This document shows positions 44,072-54,300 of a DNA stretch of 64,000 nt, piece after piece. The DNA lies in NCBI GenBank assembly GCA_016873895.1, contig VGVV01000009.1, forward strand, positions 1 to 64,000, given 5' to 3'. The notes under the pieces were generated by a model. That model had not been told where the DNA came from. It saw nothing but the letters and a program-made list of their open reading frames with translations, and did no database searches. Source of the DNA: Ignavibacteria bacterium (lineage in GTDB: Bacteria > Bacteroidota > Ignavibacteria > Kapaibacteriales > Kapaibacteriaceae). Position 1 is the stretch's first letter; each line of letters opens with the position of its first letter. A program made the position numbers and the translations under genes.

Positions 44072-44805
44072 GATTTAGGAATGAATAGTTGCTGTTTCAG
44101 ACCAAATCGTTTTACAACGCTCTTGCGGAGGAATGCTTCCATTTCATCAATGCTGTCGGTAACAAAAAACAGATCAAGATCTTCGGGGCTGATTGTTTTG
44201 TTGTCTACCATCGTCTTTTTGATCTCGTCCATCATACAGGTATAGTATTCCGTGCCCATCAGAACAACTGGGAAGTTGAAGATCTTTTTTGTTTGCATCA
44301 GTGTGATGGCTTCGAATAACTCATCGAGTGTTCCAAAGCCCCCTGGCATTACAACAAAACCTAAAGAGTACTTTACGAGCATGACCTTGCGGACGAAGAA
44401 GTGCTCGAAGTTGATCATCACATCAAGCCATGGATTAGCATGCTGTTCAAATGGAAGGATGATATTGAGACCGATGCTTGTGCCACCTGCCTCTTTTGCA
44501 CCGCGATTGGCAGCTTCCATGATGCCCGGACCGCCGCCTGTCATAACGGTAAAGCCCATGTCCGCAAGGCGCGAACCAACGTCGCGTGCTAGTTGGTAGT
44601 ATGTGTGGTCCTGCTTGAATCGTGCTGATCCAAAGACTGTTATGCAGGGGCCAACAAAGTGGAGTGTGCGAAATCCCTTGATGAACTCGAGCATAACTCG
44701 CACAACGAATGAAAACTCACGCAGACGCGAGTGCGGACCTTCAAGGAACTTGCGCTCTGTTGCAGAAGGACCTTGCTTATGTGGTTCTGGCGTATTGGTA
44801 GACAT
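44068..44805 (-). CDS. LOG family protein, long form
   Basis: 245 residues with an N-terminal extension of about 50 residues before VGPCITVFGSARFKQDHTYY. Conserved: VMTGGGPGIMEAANRGAKEA, then GGTSIGLNIILPFEQ, and the signature VMPGGFGTLDELFEAITLMQ. The P-G-G-x-G-T-x-x-E motif is complete. It belongs to the group of larger LOG-like proteins (nucleosidase/pyrophosphohydrolase-like); specificity cannot be read from sequence. It starts on the last base of the upstream small gene's TAA (TAATG overlap). Confidence 0.92.
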   Translation of the reverse strand: MSTNTPEPHKQGPSATERKFLEGPHSRLREFSFVVRVMLEFIKGFRTLHFVGPCITVFGSARFKQDHTYYQLARDVGSRLADMGFTVMTGGGPGIMEAANRGAKEAGGTSIGLNIILPFEQHANPWLDVMINFEHFFVRKVMLVKYSLGFVVMPGGFGTLDELFEAITLMQTKKIFNFPVVLMGTEYYTCMMDEIKKTMVDNKTISPEDLDLFFVTDSIDEMEAFLRKSVVKRFGLKQQLFIPKS

Positions 44806-45014
44806 TACTTAACGATGAATGTAAAGATGAATGGTAACATCGCAAGTATAACGAGACAGAATACGATGCGCATGATATACTGCATTTGACGTTGTTGACG
44901 TTGTTCATCGGTCAACTCGATGTCGCTGGCTTTTAGTCGATCAATCCATTTAAAATTCTGCCATGCGTACCAGACGATGCTCATGGTAATGATCGAGAGA
45001 ATGACGTGTTGCAT
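44805..45014 (-). CDS. Small two-helix membrane protein
   Basis: 69 residues, MQHVILSIITMSIVWYAWQN, with a hydrophobic N-terminal segment (about 3-19). A charged middle part rich in Gln, Arg and Glu (DIELTDEQRQQRQMQY) precedes a second TM segment (about 49-68). No family recognised. The TAATG overlap with the downstream LOG gene indicates translational coupling and supports this being a real gene rather than a chance frame. Confidence 0.65.
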   Translation of the reverse strand: MQHVILSIITMSIVWYAWQNFKWIDRLKASDIELTDEQRQQRQMQYIMRIVFCLVILAMLPFIFTFIVK

Positions 45015-45050
45015 AGTTCTCGTTGAAGTGCAGAAAAGAGAAATGGATGC

Positions 45051-48000
45051 TTACTCGCAAACGACAAACGGACGACGAAGAGGGGGCTCGTTGGTTGTAT
45101 CGATGTTGATAACGTAGCTACCTGGTGTGAGCTTTCCATCAGGTATGCGAAGCAGAAGAAGCTCATCAGCTGATTGATGCTCTCGAGGGAGTGTGAGCAC
45201 CGCGGAACCTGTGATATCATAAATCGTTGTCATGACGTCGCGCGCAATGCCAGAGGCTGCCACGCTGATCAACGCGCTAGAGCGCACTGGGTGCGGTATG
45301 ATTGTGATCTGCGATCCTGTTGGTGATTCAACGTCATCATGTACCGATGTGATAGGGGGCTCTACAAAGCGCAAGCCTGTGAACTTCCAGATCGTACCAT
45401 TGATATCGGAGATCCAGATTGTTTCGTCGCGTGTGTCGAGTTCAACACCACGAGCGTTGATGAGTCCGCGCGTTGATTCCAACGGCAACGCATCTGTGAT
45501 CTGCATCATTTTACCAACTGGCATTGGGATCTCTGAGATGCTTGCATTCTGCAATGCACCGCCCCCTGGGGCAAAGCCTGTGCATACTTGCAGGAAGTTG
45601 CCGCGTCCGTCTGTTGTAAGGCCTCGTGGACCATATGTCTGCTGGAATGGGTTGTAGGCCGAGTACGTTTCTTGTCCATCCTGGGGGTTCATGCCCACGA
45701 AGAAGCGCTCGCCATCGCGCTCACAGCCGTAGAGTGTGCCGTTGACCAATTCAATGCCGATGCCATATCTGCGTGCAGCAGAAGGGAAAGTGCGTAACAG
45801 GTTGCCGTTCGTATCGACTACCACAACTTGCGTCGAAGCACCGTCGCCGGAGTTAAGTCGGTGTACGTAGATCTCGTTCTTGACCTTGTCATAGCACAGG
45901 TCTGTAAAGAGACTGTCTCCAGCATTCTTCATCACTACGGTCTTGATCGGCACGAGTGTTGTTGGATCGATCTTGTGCAGCGTTCCCGCGCGGAAGTTCG
46001 TTGTCCAGAGCCCGCCTTTGCCATCGTAGGAAAGTCCGTAAGGAATCCATCCCATGCCACGTTGCGACTGGATGATGCCCTTGGCAAGGCGACCAATGGA
46101 GAATGTCCGACTGCTTACAACAACGGACGAGGAAGACTGGCTCGATACACGTATGATGGCTGTACTTGATGGTGCATTGGGTACCTGCCATTGTAGCACG
46201 CTCGACGTTATGTCGCGAGCAATCGTGCGGAACGTCGTACCGTTGTCGATGGAATATTCAACGGTCACAGGTGATGGAACACCTGTCCACGAAAGCACCG
46301 TTTGCTGCAGTCCGATGAGATGCTCTCCACCAACAGGTGAGGTTACAAGGGGCTCGCTCGGCCGAACCGATAGTAACGATGTTTCCCATATTGAGCGTCC
46401 GTGTGTTGCTGCCCGCACGTATCCGAACGTTGGATCAATGCGCAGGTCAAGAACTGGGGAGCGGGGAAGCCCCTTGCCGTAGGGCATCCAAGAGCCTCCG
46501 GCATCGAAGGACACAAACACACCGACGTCGGTTCCGATGAAGACAATGTTATTGTCATCTGGATGTAACTCAATCGAGTTTACAGGAAGATCCGGCATGC
46601 CCGACCAGCGTGGTTCCCATGTCTTGCCCATATCTGTTGTGCGCCATACTTGCGGCGTGCCGTAGGTGGAGTAGGTTACCCAAGCAACATTCTTCTTTTC
46701 GTTGTCGCAAGCGATATCGGATACGTAGAGCATGCTCAGCTGGTTGCCGCTTACTTCGGTCCACTTCATTCCATAATCGGTTGTAACCCAAATGTCGCCC
46801 ATTGCGCCGCCCGCCCAGATAACCTCTTCATCGGCCGGAGAACAGGTGATTGCTGAGACATTACTGGCAAACTGGGGTGATGATGGTGACCAGACATCGC
46901 CTTTGCTATCGGTAAAGTACACGCGCTGACGTCCCGTCCAGAGGGCGCTGGCGTTGAACGGATCGATTGTCAAGGGGGCAACCCACTCGGCAGATTCATT
47001 TGTGTTGATACCCGTCATGATGCCGCGCGCTGATTGCCGACCAAAATCCAATCGAACGATCGAGCCATTGGGATTTGTGCAGTAAACAATGTTACCATCA
47101 GACGGATCAACAAGCGTAACCATGCCGTCGCCGCCCCATACACGTTCCCAGTCTACTGTGCCCTCGTAAATACCAAGTGTTCCGTTGTCTTGGGTTCCAC
47201 CAAACATTCGTTCGCGCGTGGTTCTGTCAACATCGAATGCATAGAACTGCGTAACCGCAAGATTGTTGTTGATATGCTTCCAAGTAGCCCCTTTATCTGT
47301 GCTCTTGAGCATGCCACCGTCGTTGCCGGCATACACGATGTTTTCATCAACGGGATCAAACGTCACACAATGCTGATCCACGTGTGGTGCATTACCACCG
47401 TCGCCGTCGGCATAGCCGTTCGTGACGTTTGCCCACGAGGCACCGCCGTTGTTGGTCATCCACAAATCGATGCCTCCAGCAATCACGTGATTGGCATTGG
47501 TCGGATTGACCGTCAATAGGTTGTCGTAGAATGCCTGACTGCTACTTGGGGAGCAATCGCCGGCAAAGAAGCATCCTTGGGCATCGCGGTAGAGGACAGC
47601 GTAGTTCTTTCCTCCGTCTGTTGAACGAACGATCGTAGCAAGCCCATCGAGCTCCACCAGAGCATAGATGTACATGGGATTAGAGGGGGCGATCATCACG
47701 CTTGATCGTCCGATTGTTCCATTGAGACCACTCATCTGTGGTTTCCATGTTGTGCCGCCGTCGGTGGTAACCAACAGCCCGTCTTCGGGCAGTGCCACAA
47801 CCCAGCGCTGTGGATCTGTTGGGTCCATGGACATATCGTAGGCCTGACCCTTTAACACGCGCGTCCATGTGAGCCCCTTATCGGTGCTCTTCCACACGCC
47901 GGCATCTGCATTCATGGCAGAAGCCATCATCAAGGTTGGCTGCTTTGGATGCATGAACACGCGCGAGAACGATCCAACGGATGTGAGGCCTGCAACTGAC

Positions 48001-48536
48001 CAGGTTTGGCCGGCATCGGTGGACTTCATGAGTCCGGCACCGAGGTAGATGCTCCCGCCGCGCACCTGTTCGCCGGTGCCTGCATAAAGAACCTTCGGGT
48101 CTTCGGGATCCATGCACAAGGCACCCATTGCAATGGCATTCGTAAAGTCCATCATCGGATTCCAGCTTTCCCCGGCATCTGTTGATTTCCATACGCCCCC
48201 TGCAGCAGCAGCGATGTAGATATTGGAGTTATTCGTTGGGTCTACAACGATGTTCTTGATACGTCCACCAATCTGCAGCGGACCCTTTTGTGTCCACTGT
48301 GGCTGTTCTGCTTGATTGGTCTCACGCAGCTTTGACTGTGTTTTCGAGAGTTCCGTGATGGCCTTGCTGCGCACATCATTTGCAAGCGTCCGGACCTTTG
48401 GTTCACGTCGTTTCAGGAAGTCTTCGTAGCGAGCTCGAATGTGACTTCCATCTTCACGGTGTTCTTGTGCTGTTACAGCGAACATGCCGGCGAGTACAGC
48501 TACGAGTAAAGCGAGGGGGCGGATGAGGTTCTGCAT
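45051..48536 (-). CDS. Very large secreted Asp-box (VPS10/sortilin-like) propeller protein with a T9SS-type sorting domain
   Basis: From ATG 48536 (MQNLIRPLALLVAVLAGMFA) 1161 residues; the upstream frame to 48614 crosses the divergent gene and promoter. Signal peptide ends VTAQ. The body has many Asp-box repeats: AGGVWKSTDAGESW, GLMKSTDAGQTWSV, AGVWKSTDKGLTWTR, GMLKSTDKGATWKH, VWRTTDMGKTWEP and VFVSFDAGGSWMP. These form one or two VPS10/BNR-type propellers (about 70-700). An Ig/Fn-like segment (SPVTVEYSIDNGTTFRTIA) and a second propeller-like part follow. The C-terminus (VMTTIYDITGSAVLTLP, then KLTPGSYVINIDTT) is a type IX sorting module. Likely surface-exposed; ligand or activity unknown. 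Confidence 0.87.
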   Translation of the reverse strand: MQNLIRPLALLVAVLAGMFAVTAQEHREDGSHIRARYEDFLKRREPKVRTLANDVRSKAITELSKTQSKLRETNQAEQPQWTQKGPLQIGGRIKNIVVDPTNNSNIYIAAAAGGVWKSTDAGESWNPMMDFTNAIAMGALCMDPEDPKVLYAGTGEQVRGGSIYLGAGLMKSTDAGQTWSVAGLTSVGSFSRVFMHPKQPTLMMASAMNADAGVWKSTDKGLTWTRVLKGQAYDMSMDPTDPQRWVVALPEDGLLVTTDGGTTWKPQMSGLNGTIGRSSVMIAPSNPMYIYALVELDGLATIVRSTDGGKNYAVLYRDAQGCFFAGDCSPSSSQAFYDNLLTVNPTNANHVIAGGIDLWMTNNGGASWANVTNGYADGDGGNAPHVDQHCVTFDPVDENIVYAGNDGGMLKSTDKGATWKHINNNLAVTQFYAFDVDRTTRERMFGGTQDNGTLGIYEGTVDWERVWGGDGMVTLVDPSDGNIVYCTNPNGSIVRLDFGRQSARGIMTGINTNESAEWVAPLTIDPFNASALWTGRQRVYFTDSKGDVWSPSSPQFASNVSAITCSPADEEVIWAGGAMGDIWVTTDYGMKWTEVSGNQLSMLYVSDIACDNEKKNVAWVTYSTYGTPQVWRTTDMGKTWEPRWSGMPDLPVNSIELHPDDNNIVFIGTDVGVFVSFDAGGSWMPYGKGLPRSPVLDLRIDPTFGYVRAATHGRSIWETSLLSVRPSEPLVTSPVGGEHLIGLQQTVLSWTGVPSPVTVEYSIDNGTTFRTIARDITSSVLQWQVPNAPSSTAIIRVSSQSSSSVVVSSRTFSIGRLAKGIIQSQRGMGWIPYGLSYDGKGGLWTTNFRAGTLHKIDPTTLVPIKTVVMKNAGDSLFTDLCYDKVKNEIYVHRLNSGDGASTQVVVVDTNGNLLRTFPSAARRYGIGIELVNGTLYGCERDGERFFVGMNPQDGQETYSAYNPFQQTYGPRGLTTDGRGNFLQVCTGFAPGGGALQNASISEIPMPVGKMMQITDALPLESTRGLINARGVELDTRDETIWISDINGTIWKFTGLRFVEPPITSVHDDVESPTGSQITIIPHPVRSSALISVAASGIARDVMTTIYDITGSAVLTLPREHQSADELLLLRIPDGKLTPGSYVINIDTTNEPPLRRPFVVCE

Positions 48537-48539
48537 ACG

Positions 48540-48547
48540 CAAATCTA
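48540..48547 (-). promoter_or_regulatory. -7 element (TAGATTTG) abutting the Asp-box gene start
   Basis: On the minus strand TAGATTTG fits TAnnTTTG and is followed after three bases (CGT) by ATG 48536. The same octamer with similar spacing precedes pyrE. Leaderless transcription is the likely consequence. Confidence 0.5.
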
Positions 48548-48553
48548 GCAGGA

Positions 48554-50071
48554 ATGGCAATGGAACGGATGCCGGAAACAGCGTGTTTATCGGGCATGAC
48601 AACATCTGCAACAAGCATTGTCTTGGGCGCAGGTTACGCCGGTCTTACGGCAGCCGCGCTCTTAGCAAACGAGCAACACGATGTAATAGTTCTTGAATCG
48701 CATGATACGCTAGGGGGCTGCGCATCGTTCTTTCGCAAAGGACCCTACACGTTTGATGTTGGCGCAACTACCATTGCTGGCTTGCGCGAGCATCAACCTG
48801 CTGGACGTGTCTTCAAAAAGCTTGGTATCACGCCGCATGTTGTGCGTCAGGATCCCGGCATGCTCATTCGCACCCCACATGCCGATGTTGTGCGCCATGC
48901 AGAAAAACATGCGTGGATCGAAGAAGTGCAGCGCATCTTTCCCCAAGGCAATCAGGCTGGGTTCTGGAACAAACTCTACCAGCTCGAATCAGGCGTGTGG
49001 GGCTTGATCGGCGGGCTCACGCACTTTCCGCCAGCGCAGATGAGTGATTACGTCAAGCTGCTCTCACCTGCAGCATTAAAGGGGGCTCCTCTTGCCACAG
49101 GATTGATACGTCCGGTGGACGTGCTCATGGAGCGCTACGGCGTGCACAGAGATCCGGCATTCCGCGACTTTATCGACGAGCAGCTCTTGATCAGTACCCA
49201 GAACACATCAGAGAAAGCCCCTTACCTAACTGGTGCTATGGGGCTAACATACCCGAGTGATACCTACTACCCGATGGGAGGAATGTATCGACCGGCACTT
49301 CAGCTGATGCGCTCGGCAACAGCAAACGGGGCTCGCATCAAGTTTCGTCGGAGCGTTACCTCGATAGTGCGCAACCCGTCAACAAACACTTGGCGCGTAA
49401 CATGTGCCAGCGGCGAAGTCTACGAGGCAACGAATGTGATCTCATCGATCCCGATCTGGAACATGCCATCGCTTACCGAGGGCAGGGTTGCATCATGGTA
49501 TCAGAAGAAAGGACGCCGGTTCGATAATTCGTGGTGCGCCGTAACAGCGTACTTTGTGCTTGAGGGTGTGCCGAAGCTGCCGGGACAATACGTGCAGCTT
49601 CACCTTGATGAGCCGATACCGCATGTGCACTCGAAGTCGCTGTTCCTGACGATTTCGCATCCTGATGATCGCGAGAAAGCGCCTGCCGGACATAGCACCG
49701 TTACTGTGAGCACGCATGCGCGCTCGCATGATTGGAAGGGGCTGTCCGACGAAGCATATCGAGAGCAGAAGCAGCGGGTGCATGAGCACATCATGCGCAT
49801 CATCATGCGTCGTATGCCCGAGTTTGCCGGTATGGTCGTTTCCGTGCAGGATGCAGGAACGCCGCGCACGTGGGTTACCTACACGCAGCGCTACGACGGC
49901 TATGTGGGCGGTATTCCGCACGATGTGGCGCGTCCGCTTGTTACACTGCCACCAAACCAAACACCATTTCGCGGACTCTATCACATCGGCGACAGCGCAT
50001 TCCCAGGTCAGGGTACGCCCGCTGTGATGCTGAGTGCATGGAACACCGTTCAACGTATTTTTGACGCATGA
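48554..50071 (+). CDS. CrtI/phytoene desaturase-like FAD-dependent oxidoreductase
   Basis: 505 residues from ATG 48554; ATG 48560 has a better-placed AGGA, and ATG 48596 (MTTSATSIVLGAGYAGLTAA) would trim 14 residues and also fits. The dinucleotide-binding motif is VLGAGYAGLTAAALLANEQ, followed by an ADP-contact Glu in VIVLESHDTLGGCASFF. TFDVGATTIAGLRE is the usual second FAD segment. Near the C-terminus, YHIGDSAFPGQGTPAVMLSA is the closing FAD motif of carotenoid desaturases/isomerases (CrtI/CrtISO). Substrate not certain: it could be a carotenoid or another polyprenoid. It is coupled by ATGA to ubiE. Confidence 0.87.
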   Translation: MAMERMPETACLSGMTTSATSIVLGAGYAGLTAAALLANEQHDVIVLESHDTLGGCASFFRKGPYTFDVGATTIAGLREHQPAGRVFKKLGITPHVVRQDPGMLIRTPHADVVRHAEKHAWIEEVQRIFPQGNQAGFWNKLYQLESGVWGLIGGLTHFPPAQMSDYVKLLSPAALKGAPLATGLIRPVDVLMERYGVHRDPAFRDFIDEQLLISTQNTSEKAPYLTGAMGLTYPSDTYYPMGGMYRPALQLMRSATANGARIKFRRSVTSIVRNPSTNTWRVTCASGEVYEATNVISSIPIWNMPSLTEGRVASWYQKKGRRFDNSWCAVTAYFVLEGVPKLPGQYVQLHLDEPIPHVHSKSLFLTISHPDDREKAPAGHSTVTVSTHARSHDWKGLSDEAYREQKQRVHEHIMRIIMRRMPEFAGMVVSVQDAGTPRTWVTYTQRYDGYVGGIPHDVARPLVTLPPNQTPFRGLYHIGDSAFPGQGTPAVMLSAWNTVQRIFDA

Positions 50072-50757
50072 GCCAAGCCGTCCATGCGATGTTCTCCGAC
50101 ATCGCCCCTCGCTACGACCTAACAAACTCCGTTCTCTCGCTCGGTATCCATCACCTTTGGCGAAAGCGTACGGTAAAGGTAAGCGGCGCAAAGTCCGGCA
50201 GCTCTGTGCTGGACTGTGCAACGGGCACTGGTGATCTAGCCCTAGAATTCAAGCGCACGGTCGGGCCAACGGGCAAGGTACTTGGCACAGACTTCAATGC
50301 CGACATGCTGTCGCATGCACCTGCCAAGGCAACAAGTAAGGGGCTTGCAGTAGACTTTGAAGTTGCCGATGCCATGCATCTGCCGTATGCGGACGCAACA
50401 TTCGACGTGGCAAGTATCTCGTTTGGCATCCGCAACGTCGACGATCCCAAGACCGCGCTTGCAGAAATGGCGCGCGTTGTAAAACCCGACGGTCGCATTG
50501 TTGTGCTCGAGTTTGGTCAGCCCCGTGGCATCATGGGCCTTACCTACAGATTCTACAGCAAGAACATCATTCCGCTCATTGGTGGGCTCCTCACGGGCAA
50601 CCGCAAGGCCTATGAATACCTACCCACAACGGCAGCCGCATTCCCCTGCAGAGAACAATTCACAGCCCTGATGCACTCCACCGGACGGCTAACCGACTGC
50701 AGCTACGAAGAACTCACAGGCGGGATTGCCTTTCTGTATTCTGGCGTTGTTAGATAA
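50068..50757 (+). CDS. ubiE: UbiE/MenG quinone C-methyltransferase
   Basis: 229 residues. The family signature YDLTNSVLSLGIHHLWRKRT comes near the start. SAM motif I is VLDCATGTGDLALEF, then LGTDFNADML, and a conserved PYADATFDVASISFGIRNV (which includes the UbiE signature FGIRN). RIVVLEFGQPRG and EYLPTTAAAFPCREQFTAL follow. The methyl acceptor is demethylmenaquinone in organisms without ubiquinone, which is likely here. It follows the CrtI-like gene by ATGA overlap. Confidence 0.95.
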   Translation: MSQAVHAMFSDIAPRYDLTNSVLSLGIHHLWRKRTVKVSGAKSGSSVLDCATGTGDLALEFKRTVGPTGKVLGTDFNADMLSHAPAKATSKGLAVDFEVADAMHLPYADATFDVASISFGIRNVDDPKTALAEMARVVKPDGRIVVLEFGQPRGIMGLTYRFYSKNIIPLIGGLLTGNRKAYEYLPTTAAAFPCREQFTALMHSTGRLTDCSYEELTGGIAFLYSGVVR

Positions 50758-50766
50758 CGAGAGGGA

Positions 50767-51234
50767 CTAAAACTTCCTCAACGTCCCATTCTCGTGCGTG
50801 TGCTTGATCATCAGCGCTTCAAGTTTCTTGAAGGGGGCTGGCGTTGAGAGATTCCATCGGAATGTCTTGACCTTGCCGGCATAGACAACACGGAGTTCAG
50901 TTTCAGGTGCATCGGCTACGTTTTCGCGGTAGTTCGTATCGAGCGACATGACGCTGTTGTCGCGAATCTCCGTTACGATTTCGCAGAGTTCGGTTTCTGA
51001 TACTGTGCCTTTAAACATGCCTTCGCGGTCGGTAAAGCGAATGCCGTTATACATCACGTTACGATCTCCCAACACAGAGCCGTTGAACACCGGACACTGT
51101 CCGAAGCACATGCCCTTGTCGAGTGTAACGCTGAAGTTCTGCACGGTTACGCCCTTGAGGCAGTCTCCGACAGATGCACAAGACGTAAGCCCCATCGCGG
51201 CGATGATCATGATTGTTACGATTCGATAACGCAT
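50767..51234 (-). CDS. DUF6438 lipoprotein
   Basis: From ATG 51234 (MRYRIVTIMIIAAMGLTSCA) 155 residues, with lipobox LTSC. Longer starts up to 51330 would cross the upstream region of the divergent gene. The body matches DUF6438: VTLDKGMCFGQCPVFNGSVL (the C-F-G-x-C-P core), YNGIRFTDREGMFKGTVSE and a C-terminal ELRVVYAGKVKTFRW. Two Cys of the core may pair. The family's function is unknown. It ends ten bases from ubiE, convergently. Confidence 0.85.
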   Translation of the reverse strand: MRYRIVTIMIIAAMGLTSCASVGDCLKGVTVQNFSVTLDKGMCFGQCPVFNGSVLGDRNVMYNGIRFTDREGMFKGTVSETELCEIVTEIRDNSVMSLDTNYRENVADAPETELRVVYAGKVKTFRWNLSTPAPFKKLEALMIKHTHENGTLRKF

Positions 51235-51347
51235 TGCAATTCCGTAATACCGTTGCACAAAGGTTACAAAGTGGAAACGTACACGATACATTGTTGCGGG
51301 AATTTCGTGCCGTAATTCTTCCACACTCAATATATCGAGGTAGTCGC

Positions 51348-54300
51348 ATGAGACGCATTAGTGTACTCTGTGTTGTGCTGAGCATTTGTCTCCTGCCGAC
51401 GCAGCTTTTCTCACAAACACCAACGCAAGGTAACATCCTGCAGCTATTGTCACGTCATACGCAACGTCCTGCGACCTTTGATCAAGGCTCCGCGGAAGTT
51501 GTAACGTACGACTCAGCTTCTCGCATAGCGATCCTATCTGATGCCTTCGTCAACAAGCTTACGTTTGTGAGCATTGCTAATCCAACACAGCCAACGCTTG
51601 TACGAGATGTAGCACTCACACCATTCGGTGGTAAGGTGAACAGCGTAGCAGTTAAGAACGGCCTCGTAGCAGTTGCACTCGAAGATGCAGTGTTGAAGTC
51701 CAATCCTGGAAAGGTCGTATTCCTCGATATGACAGGGAACCTGCGCTCGCAGGTAACAGTGGGCGCATTGCCAGACATGCTGGCGTTTACACCAAACGGA
51801 CAGCGCGTGATTGTCTGCAACGAGGGAGAGCCAGAGAACAACTATACAGTGGACCCCGAAGGTAGTGTTTCGATCATCAACGTAACGAATCCCACGAGCC
51901 CAACTGTTCAGACTGTGACATTCACATCTCTCAACGGGAGACAAGATTCTCTGCGCGCACTTGGCGTGCGTATCTATGGCTTCCGCGATTCACTTGGCAC
52001 TAAGATCTTCTCATCTGTTGCACAGGATCTAGAGCCAGAGTATGCGGCTATCTCTGCTGACGGCGCAACAGCGTATGTGACTCTGCAAGAAAACAATGCC
52101 ATCGCCGTGATCGATATCAACAATGCTGCACTACTTCGCGTTATGCCGCTTGGTTGGAAAGATTACAGCAGGGGGCTTCCGAGATCAACGAACTACACGT
52201 GGTCAAATCGCCCCGTGCTTGGAACAACTCCTGCGGGACAGCAGATTCTCATGGGTGGGTTCTCCGGACTCTGGTTCGACGGGTATGGCGCGGATACAAC
52301 GAAGCTTCGTTTCTTGACGCATCCAGATCGTGGACCAAACGGCGAACCAATCGTGATTCGCGGATTGACGCGCCGTCCATTTGCACTGCCCGATTATCAA
52401 GCTGAAGTTATCAGAATTGAGCTCGACAAGACAACGGGCGCATTTACTGTGTTGAATCGAATAAAGCTCACCAGAGCTGATGGCACAACACCAATTACAG
52501 GCCTTCCAAATCTGCAGGCGGGTGCACCAGGCACAGCATACACAGACGAACTTCCGGTTGACCTCTTTGGAAATGATATTCCGAACGACCCATTTGGTGC
52601 AGACCTAGAGGGTATCGTCGTAGACAACGCTGGCACGTGGTGGATGGTTGATGAGTATCGACCAGCGATTTACAATTTCAGCAACACTGGCAAGCTGATC
52701 GATCGATACATACCTGCAGGAACTGCTGCATCTGTAGGCGCCGCCGCAGGGACATATGGGAATGAGCTGTTACCAGCTGTGTACGCACAACGCAGAGCTA
52801 ATCGTGGTTTCGAAGCTTGTGCCATAGAGGGAGACATCCTGTATTCCTTCATCCAGAGTCCGATTGATAATCCAGATAACACAACCGATGCAGCATCAAA
52901 AGCATCGACGTTCTGCCGCATCATCGCGATGAATGTTGTTACAAAGCAGATCGTTGGTGAGTATCTCTACCCAATGTTCGAGAAGGCTGGATCATGCGAC
53001 AAGATTGGTGATGCAGTATCACTCGGTGGCGGAAAGTTCTTTGTCGTTGAGCGCGACGATGCTACGGGCCTTCGTGCTCGCAAGTACGTGTTTGAAATCA
53101 ATCTCAAGGGTGCAACAAATCTTGCGGTAGTCACGCCAACGCTGCCAGCAGGGAAGACACTTGAACAATGCACCTTCGCAGAACTTACAGTTGCTGGTGT
53201 TAAGCCAGTTGTCAAGAAGAAGAGCGTTTACCTACCAGGCGTTGGTTATGGAGCAGTGGACAAGGTAGAGGGTATTGCACGCATCAATGCGACAACCTTT
53301 GCCGTGATCAACGACAACGACTTTGGTGTAGGGGGCTCACTGCTTCCATCGCCACCAAATGGAAGCATCACGGTTTCTCAGAATGATCCAATTCTAGGCC
53401 TCATCACATTTGATCGTCCGAATGGACTCGACCCAAGTGACCGCGATAACGCGGCCGGGTCGGGCGCAGCCATCAAAATTGGTAACTGGCCTGTTTACGG
53501 CATGTATCAACCAGATGCCATAACAGCTGTAACGATTGGCGGTCAGACCTACCTCGCAACAGCGAACGAAGGTGATGCTCGTGAGTGGGGTACGTTTGTC
53601 GAGGAGATTCGCGCAGGCTCGAGCGGGTTCCCAATTGACGCAACCCTTCTCAGTTCGTTCCCATCGCTTAAGACAAACCCACAGCTAGGACGTCTGAGCG
53701 TTGTCACGAATATGGGTGAACTGGACGGCGATGGAATCTTTGATGAGATCTACACACTCGGCGGACGTGGCTTCACACTCTGGAACGCAGATGGTAATCT
53801 GATCTGGGACTCTGGTAATGAGCTCGAAACACGCACAGCCGCATTCTATCCTTCGAACTTCAACGCAGGGCATACAACCAACTCCATGGACGATCGCTCC
53901 GACAACAAGGGGCCAGAGCCAGAGGCTATTACTTCAACAGTCATCAACGACTCCACGTACGTCATGGTCGGTAACGAGCGTATTGGTGGTGTGTTCATGT
54001 ACAACATCTCAAACGTTACAGCCCCTTCTTACTCTGACTACTTCAACGCACGCAACTTCACTGTAACGCCGAGCCTAGCGAATGTCGACAACGGTACAGT
54101 TGGAGACCTGGGGCCAGAGGTGATCTGCCACATCCCATCAACAGCAAGTCCGAATAGCACAGATCTTCTGTTGGTTGGCAATGAGATCAGTGGAACGATG
54201 AGTGTTATGCAGATGAAGACGGTACGTATTCTGACGCAGCCGGCAACTGCGCTCACGCAGTGTATTGGTGATCGCATCACGTTGTCGGTCGTGGCACAAG

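Noticed and set aside
51213-51347. 45-residue N-terminal extension of the multidomain secreted protein
   Set aside because: It overlaps the divergent lipoprotein and would bury the signal peptide that begins at 51348.
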